The notes under the pieces are model-generated. The model saw only the letters and a list, made by a program, of their open reading frames with translations. It had not been told where the DNA came from and did no database searches. DNA of 64,000 bases. Source: Ceratopteris richardii (taxonomy: Eukaryota > Streptophyta > Polypodiopsida > Polypodiales > Pteridaceae). The stretch is taken from the NCBI GenBank assembly GCA_020310875.1, contig CM035415.1, forward strand, positions 195,461,932 to 195,525,931, read 5' to 3'. The position numbers and the translations under genes are program-made. Shown here one piece after another: positions 22,290 to 34,298 of this stretch (position 1 is its first letter; every line of letters begins with the position of its first letter).

Positions 22290-22720
22290 GGATGAAAACA
22301 TTCCCTCAAGGAATGATTTTAGCAAGGTAAAGAAGTATAAAGTAGGAAGCTCAAGACTTCACACTCATTTGCGATAATCTATGCAAAAGAGGAAGAGATG
22401 GATATATGAGACAGTGTGTTCATGAGAGTGCCTACTTGAGCATATTAGAGACTACACATCAGGGTGTTGCAGGCAGTCAACTTGGCCCTGATCGGATAAT
22501 TAAGACAATCCTATTCTCAAGACTATGGTGGCCTACTCTTCAAATGGATACACATACATATGTAAAGAGATGTGATGTTTGCCAAAGAGCTTAGTTTCCA
22601 ACACACAAAGATGAGATGCCAATGAAACCCATGATGGGAGGATGTGCTTTCTCTAAGTGGGGTATAGATTTTGTTGGACCCATTAACCCCGTGCTAAAGG
22701 CACTCATGCAGAATGTTACC
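22290..22720 (+). pseudogene. Integrase N-terminal part of gypsy element H
   Basis: The plus strand encodes DNLCKRGRDGYMRQCVHESA, an H-x6-Q zinc-finger remnant, LWWPTLQMDTHTYVKRCDVC, then KWGIDFVGPINP, which holds the first catalytic Asp. It is homologous to 50690-50990 of element G. A frameshift lies near 22378 and a stop at 22591. The rest of the catalytic core is missing. Confidence 0.8.
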
Positions 22721-23552
22721 ATTAGTGTCCATGTGGAAGGCAAAATGGCCACCAGACACTTTTGTACATGTTCTTTAATAAAACACATAGTGGTGTAGTA
22801 AGCCATAGACTGTAAGTTCGGTCGTATTTGTAACACCTAAGAAGTCTATGTTCGTGCTCCTTGTGTACTATGTTTTTTGCGTATTCTATAACCTTTGTGA
22901 AAAGTATTATGTGAGGTTCTTGGATCTTGGTTTTTTACTCTGAGGATATCATTGTGGAGCTCTCGAGAAGAAGTACACACTATGGTGCATTGCCATTGAA
23001 ATACTTCACTGGCATCAAATCATTTCGACACAAAAGCTTTGTTCCTTATGTGCGAGTGAAGCGAGCACCCACCTGCCCAAGGCTTTCTCCAAGGCTTACA
23101 AATAAGGTGGTGACCAAGGCATAGACCTTGTCATACCTTGTCATCCAAGTCACCAAAGTCACCATTGGTGCTATTAGTTGCGTGCAAGGGAGGACCTCAA
23201 TGATCAAGGAAGATAGAGGTTCTCGATACTTCTCAAGAGGTCACCCATCTCAGTGCTATTCCCCCCCGAGCTAGCTTAACCATGGAAATCTCTTGCCACT
23301 AAGCTACACTCTTCTGGTGTCTGAAGAAGGGTAGAGACTAAGGTTGACATTACCTTGAACATGTTTTGGCCCCTCAAAGCTTCATTCTTTGCTTTCAAGC
23401 ACTACATTTCCTAAGGCGGAAGCCCCTATCATAGTTTGACCCTTGACATGCCTGATTAATGTCAAGGCCCAATGAATACATACACGAACCTATCAAAGCA
23501 CAATCATCAAGTCACCAAGTAGCAAGGTTCATTGTAGAGTCACCACCCCAAG
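22721..23552. other. Unassigned insert in element H
   Basis: This stretch separates the integrase from the extra ORF region in H and has no counterpart in G that I can see. It holds a 5S-rRNA-like patch (23222-23300, minus) and a run of TTGTCATACC/TTGTCATCCAAGTCACC-type short repeats (about 23128-23175). A C7 run occurs at 23261. No coding signal is visible. Confidence 0.4.
23222..23300 (-). repeat. 5S rRNA-derived sequence (internal promoter region), possible SINE or TRIM fragment
   Basis: The minus strand reads GGTTAAGCTAGCTCGGG, then GAGATGGGTGACCTCTTGAG and AAGT. This parallels the plant 5S rRNA internal control region, where GTTAAGC.. is followed by ..GGATGGGTGACCTCCTGGGAAGT (known from 5S rRNA). 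It is too divergent for a functional 5S gene. 5S-derived promoters are known in Cassandra-type TRIMs and some SINEs; I see no matching LTR ends here. Confidence 0.5.
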
Positions 23553-26090
23553 GTGACACCATCATCATTAATTCACCACCATCCATCGACCTCCATGCCC
23601 ACCACCATTGTTGACCTTGCCTCTACATCTGAATCCACCCTTCAACCACCAGTACGTCCAATTTCACGCATGCACCCTAGCTTGTCTTCACTCAACCCCA
23701 CAATCTCTAGTACAGTATCTCCAACAACAATTTCTCCTTTTCTTACCCCATCCACAACACCCCCCACATCCACTACCACCTCAACTTTTCCATCAATTTT
23801 TGTTAACCCTTTCCTAGCTCCTTCTGTTCCATCTACCCCCTTTCCCCAACAACCTTTATTCACCCCACAAAGTCCATTTAATCTTTCATCCATGTTACAA
23901 CCTAGTCATGCCACACTATCACAATCATCTTATGTTCATCAATTGATGTTTGAACCAGGTCATGTAACATATTTCTCTACCTTTGTAAATCTAGTGTTTA
24001 CACCTACACAATCACCCACAATCATGCCACTATTCACCATCAGTTCACTAGAGCAAACCTCTTGCAACATGGATATTTCACCACCCACTACACCTCCACT
24101 CTCATCCACTTCCACAACTCACCCACTCATATCCACACACTTCTCCACTATCACCACATCATCCACACTCCCTCACCCAACCCCTATCCCCTCTGCATTA
24201 CACATAGAAGAACAAATATTTTAGCACACCATCATTATTTTCATCATCCATTGCAGATAGTGCGTTTCAACAAATGTTTTCATGCATGCATCAAGTTCAT
24301 GAAGAGTTCGCTTCATTAGAAAATCACTATGAGGCTCTATAGCAAACCACCACTCAACTTCAGGTGAACCTTAATTCATAAACAATTGAGAATGCATCAC
24401 TGAATGCATGCCATCAAGAACTCCGTGATGCTTATAACTCAATGGAGTTGGAGTTGGAGTTGGAGCAGAAAACCAAGGAAGCTATTGTCGATGCGAAAGA
24501 ACATTTATGAATACAGGTTGTCAAAAAGGCCACTCTAACATGCAACATGGGACTCTTAAGATGTCATCCAAGAGGAGTCAAAGAAAAGAATCAACCTCTG
24601 TAAGAACAGAACCAGGAAAATCTTGAAGCTGCTTTGGACAAACTCGAGGAACCAATCAACCCAAGTCGTTTCAAGGCGGTCCCATAAAAAACCATGCAAA
24701 TTCTTCTGGATGATCATGCATGCCTATAAAAGACTATGATATACTAACAGAGGAGCATCAGACACTTAAAAGCAAGAATGCAAATTTATGACTCAAAGAA
24801 CTTGTCCACCTACATGCCATCCAAGAAATCATGCCGCCTAAAATCTTGGAGGAATGGGACACATTACGGGCATGCATACTAGAACTTCAATTTCAAATAC
24901 TAGATCCCTCGAAGATCCCCAGACCAAACTCACCACCGAACATACTTGTAGTAGAAGAAACAATCACCATCCCTATGGAGGCCACCTTTGAAGATGAATA
25001 TGAACCTGAACTTGCCCCTAGTGGTAGAGTGATAGAGGAAGGACATGATACATTCAAACTCCCCACAACAGCCTGGATGAATCCAGTAGAAGAATTGGGT
25101 AAGACTCACTCAACACGTGTAGAAGCTCAAGTACAAGCTATGGCAGTTATAGAGGAGAAGATTCTTCAATCTCCCTACTTTGCACAATTGGCATCGTGCA
25201 GGTACATATCCATTAATGAACTTTAGTATAAACCATACTTTATATACATGGCCAAGTATAATCTTGCAATTGAGAAAGTCATAGGCAAGAAGCCCACACA
25301 TGCCACTCATTTTGAACAAGCTGACCTACCACTCGGCGCCTAGCGAGGCAATATTTTCCAACCCACCTAGAGGAAGGAATTGCTATAGGAATATCCTAAG
25401 ATGATGTATACTTGGACAAAGGCCCCTCTACATTTAAAGTACAATCTGTGTTATGGCCCCGTACCTCATTGTGATTCCTTGACTACCTCTGCTTTCAAAA
25501 TACAAAATAATAAGCAATGCCAAGATTGTCTCAATTATCCATATTTTGCATGATCGCAAGGTCCCCACATGGTTGGGTATATGATGGCAACCATACGACA
25601 TTGGCTCCCCCATCTTTATTGAATGACCGATGTGGCTGCCCAAATGACCATCAAAACTTTTGATCTGATGTAGACCATGTTTGAAATCTTAAGATGCGTC
25701 AGAACCCCACATGTCTCCACCTCAGTTTTTTAGCACGATAATGGTGATCTAGTTTATGATATAAATACAATGCCATCCCTCAGGGTGTGTTACACATGGC
25801 ACTTTTGGATAAGTATTTACCAACATGTTACAAATTAACGTTTGAAGAGATGTTTACCACGGGCTTTTGGGAGTATCATTTAGAAGCATTCATCACCAAG
25901 CCTACACACTTGTTACAACTTTTTGCTTGCGAATAGATGATGTACTCAACACATTACAGACTCCCACCCCATGATGAGCCTCATGCAGCTGATTGGGAAA
26001 AGCTCAAAGTAAATTTAGCACAAGGTCTCCACATCACAAAAAAAACCCTCGCCAATGATCTCTTGCAAAATTAAATCACCCAAGCCCTGC
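23553..26090 (+). pseudogene. Extra region after pol in element H: Pro/Ser/Thr-rich, coiled coil, conserved C-terminus
   Basis: The first part (23553-24224, 223 codons) is very rich in Pro, Ser and Thr. A coiled-coil stretch follows (about 24290-24790; MELELELEQKTKEAIVDAKE). After it come an acidic segment (24831-25226; MPPKILEEWDTLRACILEL) and a conserved C-terminal part (about 25780-26030). The last matches element G at 54710-54970: FEEMFTTGFWEYH in H against FEDMFKTRFWEYHSE in G. Stops and frameshifts are frequent. The same order in two copies of one family shows that it belongs to the element. Its place between integrase and the 3' LTR is the envelope-like position, but I see no signal peptide or membrane segment. 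Function unknown. Confidence 0.6.
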
Positions 26091-26132
26091 AAAAAATATT
26101 TGTTGGGGATGAGAGACGCGAGAGGGAGTGGG

Positions 26133-26772
26133 TGTTGGGAGTGCAACCAACACTAGCTTTCAAACATCAACATAGAGGAAGCATGTGAAAGGGAAATGCA
26201 AGAAGTATGAGGGACCAGACCCATTATTTTTCAAAAGAAAGATGTTTTCATTATCATTTGGTCAAAACATTTAGAGTGATTTTAATCACTCATGTAACAT
26301 ATGTAATACAAAAAATCCAATCTCGTAATGAGTCACTCCATTTTATGCAAGTTGAGGAGTCCTCGAGCTTAATGAGCTTAGGCAGAATGCTCATACCAAA
26401 TTTCATAATTGTTAGACTTCATTTGGACCTCGAAATGATCCTTAGAACCTATTTTTTACTTGGCTGGACACTAGGTTCAAAACCAGCCAAAACTAGTCAA
26501 AAAACTATAAAAAGATCTAGAGAGCTCATTTTGAGGTGAGCTAGTGTGATCACGTTTTGTAAGAGCTATTTTGAGTAATACAAGTGTGATTCACACCTTC
26601 CATTGTGTCTCTCATGTCTCTACCCTGTGTGTGGTGCACTTGTGTGCATCTCACCTCCACCTTTATGCACATCACTCATTCATGATCTTCACATCATCCT
26701 ACCTCTTGTGAGGATTGACGATTAGGGAGGTGGAGCTTCTTGACGTGGTACCTACCCTTCTCTAGAACAACA
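26133..26772 (+). repeat. 3' LTR of gypsy element H
   Basis: A purine-rich tract (GCGAGAGGGAGTGGG) precedes TGTTGGGAGTGC at 26133. The body is homologous to the LTRs of G (for example GAGGAGTCCTCGAGC at about 26353 against 45294). It ends near TCTAGAACAACA. The 5' LTR of H is absent, lost with the 5' part of the element. Confidence 0.8.
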
Positions 26773-27021
26773 ACCACAAAGCAAATTTCTATTGAACTTT
26801 TAATCGCTCTAAGTATGCTCAACAATTTTCATGTGATTATGAAACTATGACTGGAGGGGTTTCAACGATGCCCTAGACAAAGCGTCCAAGTGAATGTACA
26901 AAGCTAAGTGACCCATTAGGGTTATAGGCATATAAGCTGGGGGAAATAACCTCCTAAAGAGGGCAAAAAGTGCCCCGGTGGTCCTAGTGTGTTCACACAC
27001 ATCACTACCAAAATATATCAA
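26773..27021 (-). repeat. Copia leader and partial 5' LTR (probable 5' end of B)
   Basis: 26773-26880 resembles the gag-to-PBS leader of elements A and D (GGAGGGGTTTCAACGATGCCC). It jumps directly into the middle of the LTR (TGAATGTACAAAGC...), which continues to ATATATCAATA. The PBS and first part of the LTR are deleted. Confidence 0.7.
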
Positions 27022-27169
27022 TAAACAGTTGCAAGATCACTTCAAATTAGCTTGGAAATACTTTGATTGTATTACGGATGTGTTCTTGTGTCATTTCACT
27101 TTTCTTGATTTGCAAAGTTTACTTCCATCTATTTTAAACACTATAGTTATATAACTAGGGAGATTTAAA

Positions 27170-28310
27170 CATGGAAGCTAAGGGTAAGGAGCCTTTAGAG
27201 CACACCTCCACCTAGGAAACAAAATCTAGAGGATTTAGACCATAGGATGGAAGAGTCTGAGCAAGACCAAGAGGTTGAGCAAGAGGAAGAGTATTATGAT
27301 ATGGAGCTTCATGATGATTTTGTGACTCACAAACAATTCAATGAGATCAAAGACAAAACCCTTAGGATAGAGATGGTCATTGGTAGCATGACATCTCTTA
27401 TAGAACAACTTAAGACTCAAATGGTCTCTTTAGAAACTCAGGTTACCTCTTTCCTAGCTAAGAATGAAAGAGAGATTCCTACTCTTCATACATCTGAGCT
27501 GGCTAGGAAGGATATCCTCCTACCTGGCAAACACAAATGAGAGATTTCTAGGGAGAGTACTCCCCTCAAAGACCTCAAACCACCAACCTTTATGGTGGAT
27601 GAAAATGAAAGAAATAAGGATGTGTTCTACATTTTTTCACATACGTGGAATGATCTGGATCAATTGAAGGCCACCCCACCTGAGTACCTTGTGCTAGAGT
27701 GAGTCTCTCACTTGGACACCATGCTTATAAGTGGTGGATGAATCTCATGAAGGCAAATTCCATCCCTATTGATTGGAATTAGTTTGAAACTCTTATCTTG
27801 AAAGAGTTTCCTCCTGAGAACAAGGAGGATAAGAATTGGGATGAGTGGGATAGGATTACACAAAGACTTAAACCATTGTCCATCTACATATCCCACTATA
27901 GAGAGATCATTTTGAAACTCAAGGAATTGGATGACTTTAATAAGATCAGCGGGTTTGTAAGGGGCTTATATAAGGCTATAAAGAGAGAATGAAGAAGAAA
28001 CACACAAAAAAATTTTGAGGAGGCGATCAAATATGCACAGATCCATGAGGACCATAACCATCCTCAATACACTTCTATGGACATGGATCAACCCCTCAAA
28101 CCTATTAGTACCACTAAATTCAAGAAGAAAGTAGTTATGGGGAACCAAATGTTCATAAAGAAACAAAGATCACAAGGGCCCAAGTTACCCACTAAGCAAT
28201 ACGAGAGGTCCTAGAGGGAAAACTTGTGTTTTAGGTGCATGTCTCATAATCATACACAATGGAATGGTCCACTTCATAAGGGGGAACAAAAGAAAGGAGC
28301 ACAAGGTTCT
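27170..28310 (+). pseudogene. gag: gag of element I
   Basis: The reading frame begins near 27170 (MEAKGKEPLEHTST), meets an early stop, and reopens from 27247 with an acidic, coiled-coil stretch (MEESEQDQEVEQEEEYYDME). The capsid part (WDEWDRITQRLKPLSIYISH, 27838-27897) and a degenerate zinc knuckle (CFRCMSHNHTQW, about 28225) follow. Several frameshifts and stops separate the pieces. A deletion appears to join the knuckle directly to RT, removing the protease. Confidence 0.75.
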
Positions 28311-30475
28311 ATGAGACTTTGTATAGTTTATAGATCATTAAATAAGGTAATGATCAAAAATAGGTTCGCAATTCCTAGGTTGGAAAACCTATTTGATCAG
28401 TTACATCAAGCTAGGTACTTTACCAACCTTGATCTTAGGTCAAGATATCATCATATCATGATTAGGGTAGAGGATGTCCCTAAAATTGCTTTTAGGACTA
28501 GATATGGGTAGTATGAGTTCTTGGTGATGCCTTTTGGTCTTACTACTTCTCATGCCACTTTCATGAAGCTCATGAATAGTGTAATGACCATATATATATT
28601 CGAAGTGTTTAGAGAAAATTCACTCTTTGCCAATAAATCAAAGTGTGATTTTTTCAAAACAGAGGTTATATACCTTCGGCATATAATCTACCAAGATGGA
28701 ATCCAAATGGATTCTGATAAGTATGGGCAATTATGGCATAGCCACATCCTAAGAACCTAGAAGAGCTTCATATGTTCCTAGGTTTATCAGGATTCTATTG
28801 AAGATTCATTGAGAATTATGCCGAAGTTTTTTTTCCTAATAACAGAACAACTTAAAGGGAAAGGGAAAGCCCTTGAATTGGGAGAGAAACAAAAGCAAAG
28901 TATGGAAAAGTTGAAAGTAGCAATTGCTATAGCTCCAGTTTTACATATAGAAGATCCCAGAAAACCCTTTGTGGTTGATATTGATAGGAGTGATTTTGCC
29001 ATAGGAGTGGGTTTAGTTTTGGATGGTTGACTTGTGTATTTTGAGAGAAAAAATCTAGAACCTACTTGGACGAATTACTTCATCTATGAGAAGGACTTGT
29101 ATGCAATTTTCCATGCTTTGAAGAAGTGGCATCATTATTTATATGGTGCCAAAGTGATGATAGTGTTTCATCAAGAGAGCATTAAGTGGGCTCTCTAATC
29201 AAATAGACCTTAAAAGTCATAAGGCCCATTGGGTACATACCCTTCATGAGTTTGATTATGAGCTTAGGTATATGAAGGGAAAGTTTGATGTGGTGGTTGA
29301 ATTGTTTAGTTGCATGTATATTCTCAATGGATTGACTTTTACTCAGATAACTAGTGAGCTACTTGAGTTCATTAGAGGGAAATGTAGGCTTGATCCTACA
29401 TATTCTAAGATTTTGGAGGGCATAGAGAAACAGGATCATGATACACATGTTTCTAATGAGGATGGAGTATTTGTGGGTACTTAAGAAGGATTCAAATGGA
29501 AGAATTACAATATCCATGATGGATATTTATTATATGAAGGTAAGGCATGTGTCATTAGAGAATTTGAGTTGAGATGGCACATATTGTATGAGTGTCATGA
29601 AACACCTAGTGCAAAACACCTAGGGGTTAACAAGACTTATGATCTTACTAAGAGATAGTTTTACTAGCATGGACTTCATAAGGACATCCTAGAGTATGTG
29701 CTTAAGTGCACTAAATGCAAGGTCAATAAAGCTAAAAGATTGAGAATTACTCTGCCCATTGGATATTCCCTATCAGAAGGGGGTCAGTATCTCTATGGAT
29801 TTTATAGTAGGATTACCTAAGGCCCATAGAGGGCATGATTTAGTCTTGGAAATCATGGATAATTTAACAAAAATGGCTAGGTTTACTTTGACATGTACTA
29901 CAATGAAGATGCTTGAGTTGGCTAGGTTATTTGTTGACAACCTATATCACTTATATGGTCTTCCTTTAGACATTGTTTTCTATCAAGATAGGAAGTTTAC
30001 TCGCCACTTTTGGAGAGAATTCTTCAAGAGGCTGATACTAAACTTAGCATGAGTATGGTCAATCATCCACAGTTAGATGGGCAAACAAAGAGGATTAACC
30101 GAATCCTAGGAAATCTACTTCGAGCATATGTGAATGAAAGACAAACTAATTGGGAGGAGTCCTTACGTATAGTAGAGTTTACATATAATAGTTCCAAGAA
30201 CTCTTCCATAGGGCATTGAACATTTATGATTATGCATGGGTTTTTGCCAAGAGCTCCTTATGTAGTAGGATTGCAACATGAAAAGGTCCAATATACAAAT
30301 GATTTCTTGAAAGACATGAATGATATGCTTAGGATTACTAAGGATAGCATTAGGAGAGCCCATGACAAGGCTAGAGCCTATGCTGATCCTCAAAGGAGAG
30401 AAATCAACTTTGAGGTAGGAGGGCGAGTCTATCTTAGAGTTCCCTCTAGGTTTGCAACCATGAAAATGGAACCTT
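28311..30475 (+). pseudogene. pol: RT, RNase H and integrase of element I, lacking the RT active site
   Basis: RT motifs CIVYRSLNKVMIKNRFAIP, FTNLDLRSRYHHIMI and VMPFGLTTSHATF are present, but the sequence then jumps from MNSVMTIY to ENSLFANKSKC. The YxDD block is deleted. RNase H reads PFVVDIDRSDFAIGVGL. Integrase has HETPSAKHLG with CTKCK as its zinc finger, then SMDFIVGLPKAHRG, a second Asp in VFYQDRKFT, and HPQLDGQTKRINRIL, in which the catalytic Glu (usually TER) is Lys. Stops and frameshifts occur throughout. The copy is inactive. Confidence 0.85.
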
Positions 30476-31097
30476 TGTTGATATATTTAGGAAGTGATGT
30501 GTGTGAACACATTAGGATCGCCGGGGCACTTTTTTCCCTCTTTAGGAGGTTTCTTTCCCCCGGCTTGTATATACACCTATTGCCGTAATGGGCTACTTAT
30601 CTTTGTACATTCTCGAGTAATACATTCAATATTGTGTGTTGTGCTCCAAGCTTCTTCTTCTTCCTTGTGTTGTTCACATGCTTCTGCAGACATATAACTC
30701 CAACAATTGGTATCAGAGCAGGTCGTTGCTTCATCTAGGGCACCATCGACACTCCTCCATTTGCAATCTCAGATTCGCATGAAATTTGGTGAGCATACTC
30801 GGGGTGTTTTAGAGATCAAAACAACTTTGCTATGTGGTGCCGAAATCGCGATCTGAGCTCGTTTCGGCCTTCGAATGCACTATCGTAGTGCTTGTGCAGG
30901 CTATTTCATCTTTTTGTGCCAAAGGTATATACCTGTTTCGGTTCACCAATATAAGTGCTTCGAAGTCTGCTATAGGTTTATTAGAACTCGTCTGGGCAGT
31001 TCCGTTCAACTTTTTGAGATACAATCAATTTTCTGCATCAAGGTATTTTAGTCACCGGCCATGGCTGAAAGCAGTGATGTATTTCGTATGTTGGCTA
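30476..31097 (+). mobile_element. Copia element N, plus strand, 5' end only
   Basis: The 230-bp family LTR is in the opposite orientation to the other copies (30476-30705, TGTTGATATATT...CTCCAACA), followed by the PBS TTGGTATCAGAGC (30707-30719), a 340-bp leader and the gag start at about 31061 (MAESSDVFRMLA). The sequence stops matching element D at about 31097, where F begins. It inserted in the integrase of element I. Confidence 0.85.
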
Positions 31098-32612
31098 TGA
31101 TGCTATTAGCAACATTGGCAAACTGCCTATAATGCTCAAGTGTTGCATAAACTATGCTCTCGATTCTCACAAAATGAAAAATCAAAGAAAGATCACACAA
31201 GTAAGTAGCCAAAATGAGAAAGATTTTCCATTTCTGTATAAGATATGTGGCCCAAAAGGCCATGCCAAATACAAGCCATAGGCTATTCAGTAACAACTAA
31301 CAAGTGAATAAAGGACAAAAAGAGCCAACCTTGATATGCAAAAGGAATGAACATAGAAAACCACCTTGCAACCAAGGTTTCAAGTTGACCAATTGACATG
31401 AAACTAAATGATAATTGAGGTACATGGCATACATTATGCATAGTAAATTTTGAACCATCAATGAATTGCACAACCACATCTCCAATCTAGACATCACACT
31501 TGTAAGAGTCACCAATTCTCACAATACTTAGAGACTTTGTTGCATAATTAGAGAATCATTTTCTATGTGATGTCACATGGAAAGAAGCACCAAAATCTAG
31601 CAGCCACCTCTTGGAAAGAGAATCAACCATAAGAGCCTAAATAGGCACAATATTGTCAAGTGTCAACACATCAACATCATAAAAAATAGCATTGATTTCT
31701 TCAATCTTTATGGTTGAAGTAGATGGTGCAAGTAACTCTTTAACATGCCCATCAACATTCTTCCATTTACCTTTAGCATTCTTTAACGCATAGCAATCTT
31801 TCTTCATGTGTACTTTCTTATGAAAATAATGGCATTTGATATCCCTCTTCCTTGATTTACTTCTACTCTTATTCCATTGACCATTTTTTTCCTTGTTCTT
31901 GTTCCTGCCATGTTGTTGATTCTTTCCTTGGTAAGAATCATGAACATTATATGCATCTCCACTCTAAGTGCCAACCATAGATTTTCTATGAATATCCTCA
32001 CTCAAGAGTGCTCCACATATGTCATCATAGACTAGTTTACCACCAAGTGCACTATTTCTAATAGCTATGCAAAACGTATCCCATGATGATGGCAAGGTGC
32101 ATAACAACAAGACTACTTTCATTTCATTACCCATCTCCATTTTTTGAGCTTGTATTTGGGAGAATATAGCATCAAACTCATTTAGATGAGCAACTAGACT
32201 ATCTATGTCCTTCATGCAAAGGTCATATAACTCTCTCATTAGATACACTTTATTTGATGCCCTTTCTTTTTCATATGTATTGCATAACTTCTTCCCAAGC
32301 TCCTTTGCAATTTTGCAGTCCAATACTATAAAGTAAACATTATCTGCCAGGTGCAATCGAATGGTAGACCTAGCCATTTCATCCAACTCATTCCAATCAT
32401 CTTCATCCATGTCAGTAGGCTTCTTTGAGAATCCATTCACTACCTTCCATTGCCTCCTCTGAATCAACACATCTTTAATGTGATTTTTACGTAGAGCAAA
32501 GTTTGTGCCATCATTTTTTTGGATCATGGTCTTTGCCCCATAAGTTATAGCTCCTCCTTGGAACACTGACACTAGACACTGATCCACCAGACGTGCCTAA
32601 GACCTCTAATGT
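31098..32612 (-). pseudogene. gag and protease of copia element F
   Basis: Gag (32587-31964) contains FALRKNHIKDVLIQRRQW and MKDIDSLVAHLNEFDAIFSQ, typical of copia gag, with CTLPSSWDTFCIAI near the end. An alternative start at about 32612 (MTLEVLGTSGGS) is frameshifted from it. The protease part follows in broken frames; 31477-31283 encodes VVQFIDGSKFTMHNVCHVPQ. This is a different copia family from A/B/D. The left end is lost at N. Confidence 0.75.
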
Positions 32613-33399
32613 CATGATGATAGAGAACTGAATAGAATGATAATGGAACTAGAAGAGTCCAAGAACCACTAAGGCTCAAAAAAGGATGAAGAAGTGTTAG
32701 ATTATGGAAAACATTTGGCAAATTCTTCCCAAAAAAATGAATTGATGAACATGAATGAACAACCAAAAGGATTATGTGAGAATACATGTGCTCACATCAA
32801 TAAGTGTATCAAGGAGTAAATCGAGCAATGAATAGTTGACAAAACCAAAAAATATAGAAAACTTTTGCTAGTTTATCCTCTGCAAAATGAGCATATGACC
32901 AGTGTCAGAACCTCCTAAAACTGCAATTACTACCATGTTAACCTACAAAGTGAATCAGTGGCTCCACTACATATACTCAGTTACCCAAAAGAAGCCAACT
33001 AGGCTAATTGAGCACATATGAACAACTAGCATACATCTCCTATGTTGAGGCTAGGTAAGTCCTCCCCCTGCATCATCAAAGAGACCCTGGCATTTGGGTG
33101 TCTCCCAGTTAAGAAAACCTCACCATGACCCTCTTTATCCAACGTAAAAGACTTTATGCAAAAAACATTGCCACTATATCAATGACCACATGGACGTGCA
33201 TAAGCGGTATTCACAAAAGCATACATAGTGTGTATGTGCTCAATATATGCAGTAAAATGGTACTAAAAGGGCTGAATTCACAACCCAAAGACTAGCCAAC
33301 AACACATGTAAGTCTCTGTCAACTCTATTCTTTAGTCTAAAAAAACTTGCATAGGCTTGAGGTGGTTGCTCCCACTACAACTAAAACCTTTCAACAAAT
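32613..33399. other. Unassigned region, possibly 5' LTR or leader of F
   Basis: By position this should be the 5' LTR and PBS of F, but I find no clear PBS (only a weak CTCTATCATCATGAC) and no second LTR for comparison. No coding signal is visible. Confidence 0.35.
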
Positions 33400-34293
33400 C
33401 TATAGCTTTACTACTGTGTCTGAAAACATAGCCCCAAAGGTGAATATTAGTCTGGCAGAAGATTGACCAACACCCAAATCAGCCATAAGGCATTTGAGCC
33501 ACACACACTCAACAGTTGCTGTTAAAGGTGCCCTATACTCAACCTCACAACTGGAAGTGGCCAGAATAGGCTGCTTCTTGCTCAACCAAGATATACATGA
33601 GCTACCAAGCATGAAGAAAACACCACTACTGGACACATGGGTGTCATAACAACCAATCCAATCATTGTCAAAGAAAGCATGCAAATTTGGCAGTAGTGAT
33701 CCCCCCTTGGGATAAAACAATCCAAGTAGATGGGTACCACTCAAGTAGCAAAAGATGTGCTTAACTGCCTACCAATGCTTGACACCTGGGCAATGCATAA
33801 ACTTTCTCATATGTGAGACAACAAACTCAATATCTGACTGAGTAATTGATAAGTAAATCCAGCATCCAACAACCTGCTAATAGAGAACAACATCAAATGC
33901 ATCTCCAGCATTATGAAGACTCAATCGTAAACCTGTCCCCATAGGAGTGGAAATAGGCTTACATTCTTCAAGGCCAAAATGCTACAATAATGTGTCAATA
34001 TATTTTGTTTGACGCAAAGCCATTCCACCATCAACTTTCATAAGCTGAATGCCTAAATAGTGATGCAAATGCCCCAAATCAGACATCTCAAATGAGGCAT
34101 GCAAATCAGCCTTAAAATTAGCAATGTGTGTGTCATGAGGACCAGTGAGCAGCATGTCATCAACATACACCACAATGATCAGGAGCACATCATTAACACG
34201 CTTAACATATAAGGTGCTTTCAGTTGGCCTGTTCTCAAAACCATATGCAATCAGATAGGCATGTATCTTTTCACACCAAGCACGTGGTGCTTG
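33400..34293 (-). pseudogene. RT end and RNase H of copia D, left of the E insertion
   Basis: RT has VVYVDDMLLTGPHDTHIANF (about 34188-34130) and SDLGHLHHYLGIQLM. RNase H has AFFDNDWIGCYDTHVSSSG and LSKKQPILATSSCEVEYR (33744-33550). It loses homology near 33410, so the RNase H tail and 3' LTR are missing. The other half of D continues at 40694 after element E. Confidence 0.85.
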
Positions 34294-34298
34294 CTTTA

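Larger units (their letters stand above)
27022..30475 (+). mobile_element. Decayed Ty3/gypsy element I
   Basis: The plus strand holds gag, RT, RNase H and integrase in gypsy order. No LTR of its own is visible at either end. Its 3' side is broken by copia N at 30476, just before the integrase GPY/F region. Composition and motifs differ from K and G, so it is another lineage. Confidence 0.8.

Noticed and set aside
23222..23300. Functional 5S rRNA gene
   Set aside because: Only the internal control region is similar. The 5' third diverges and no T-run terminator follows at the right distance.
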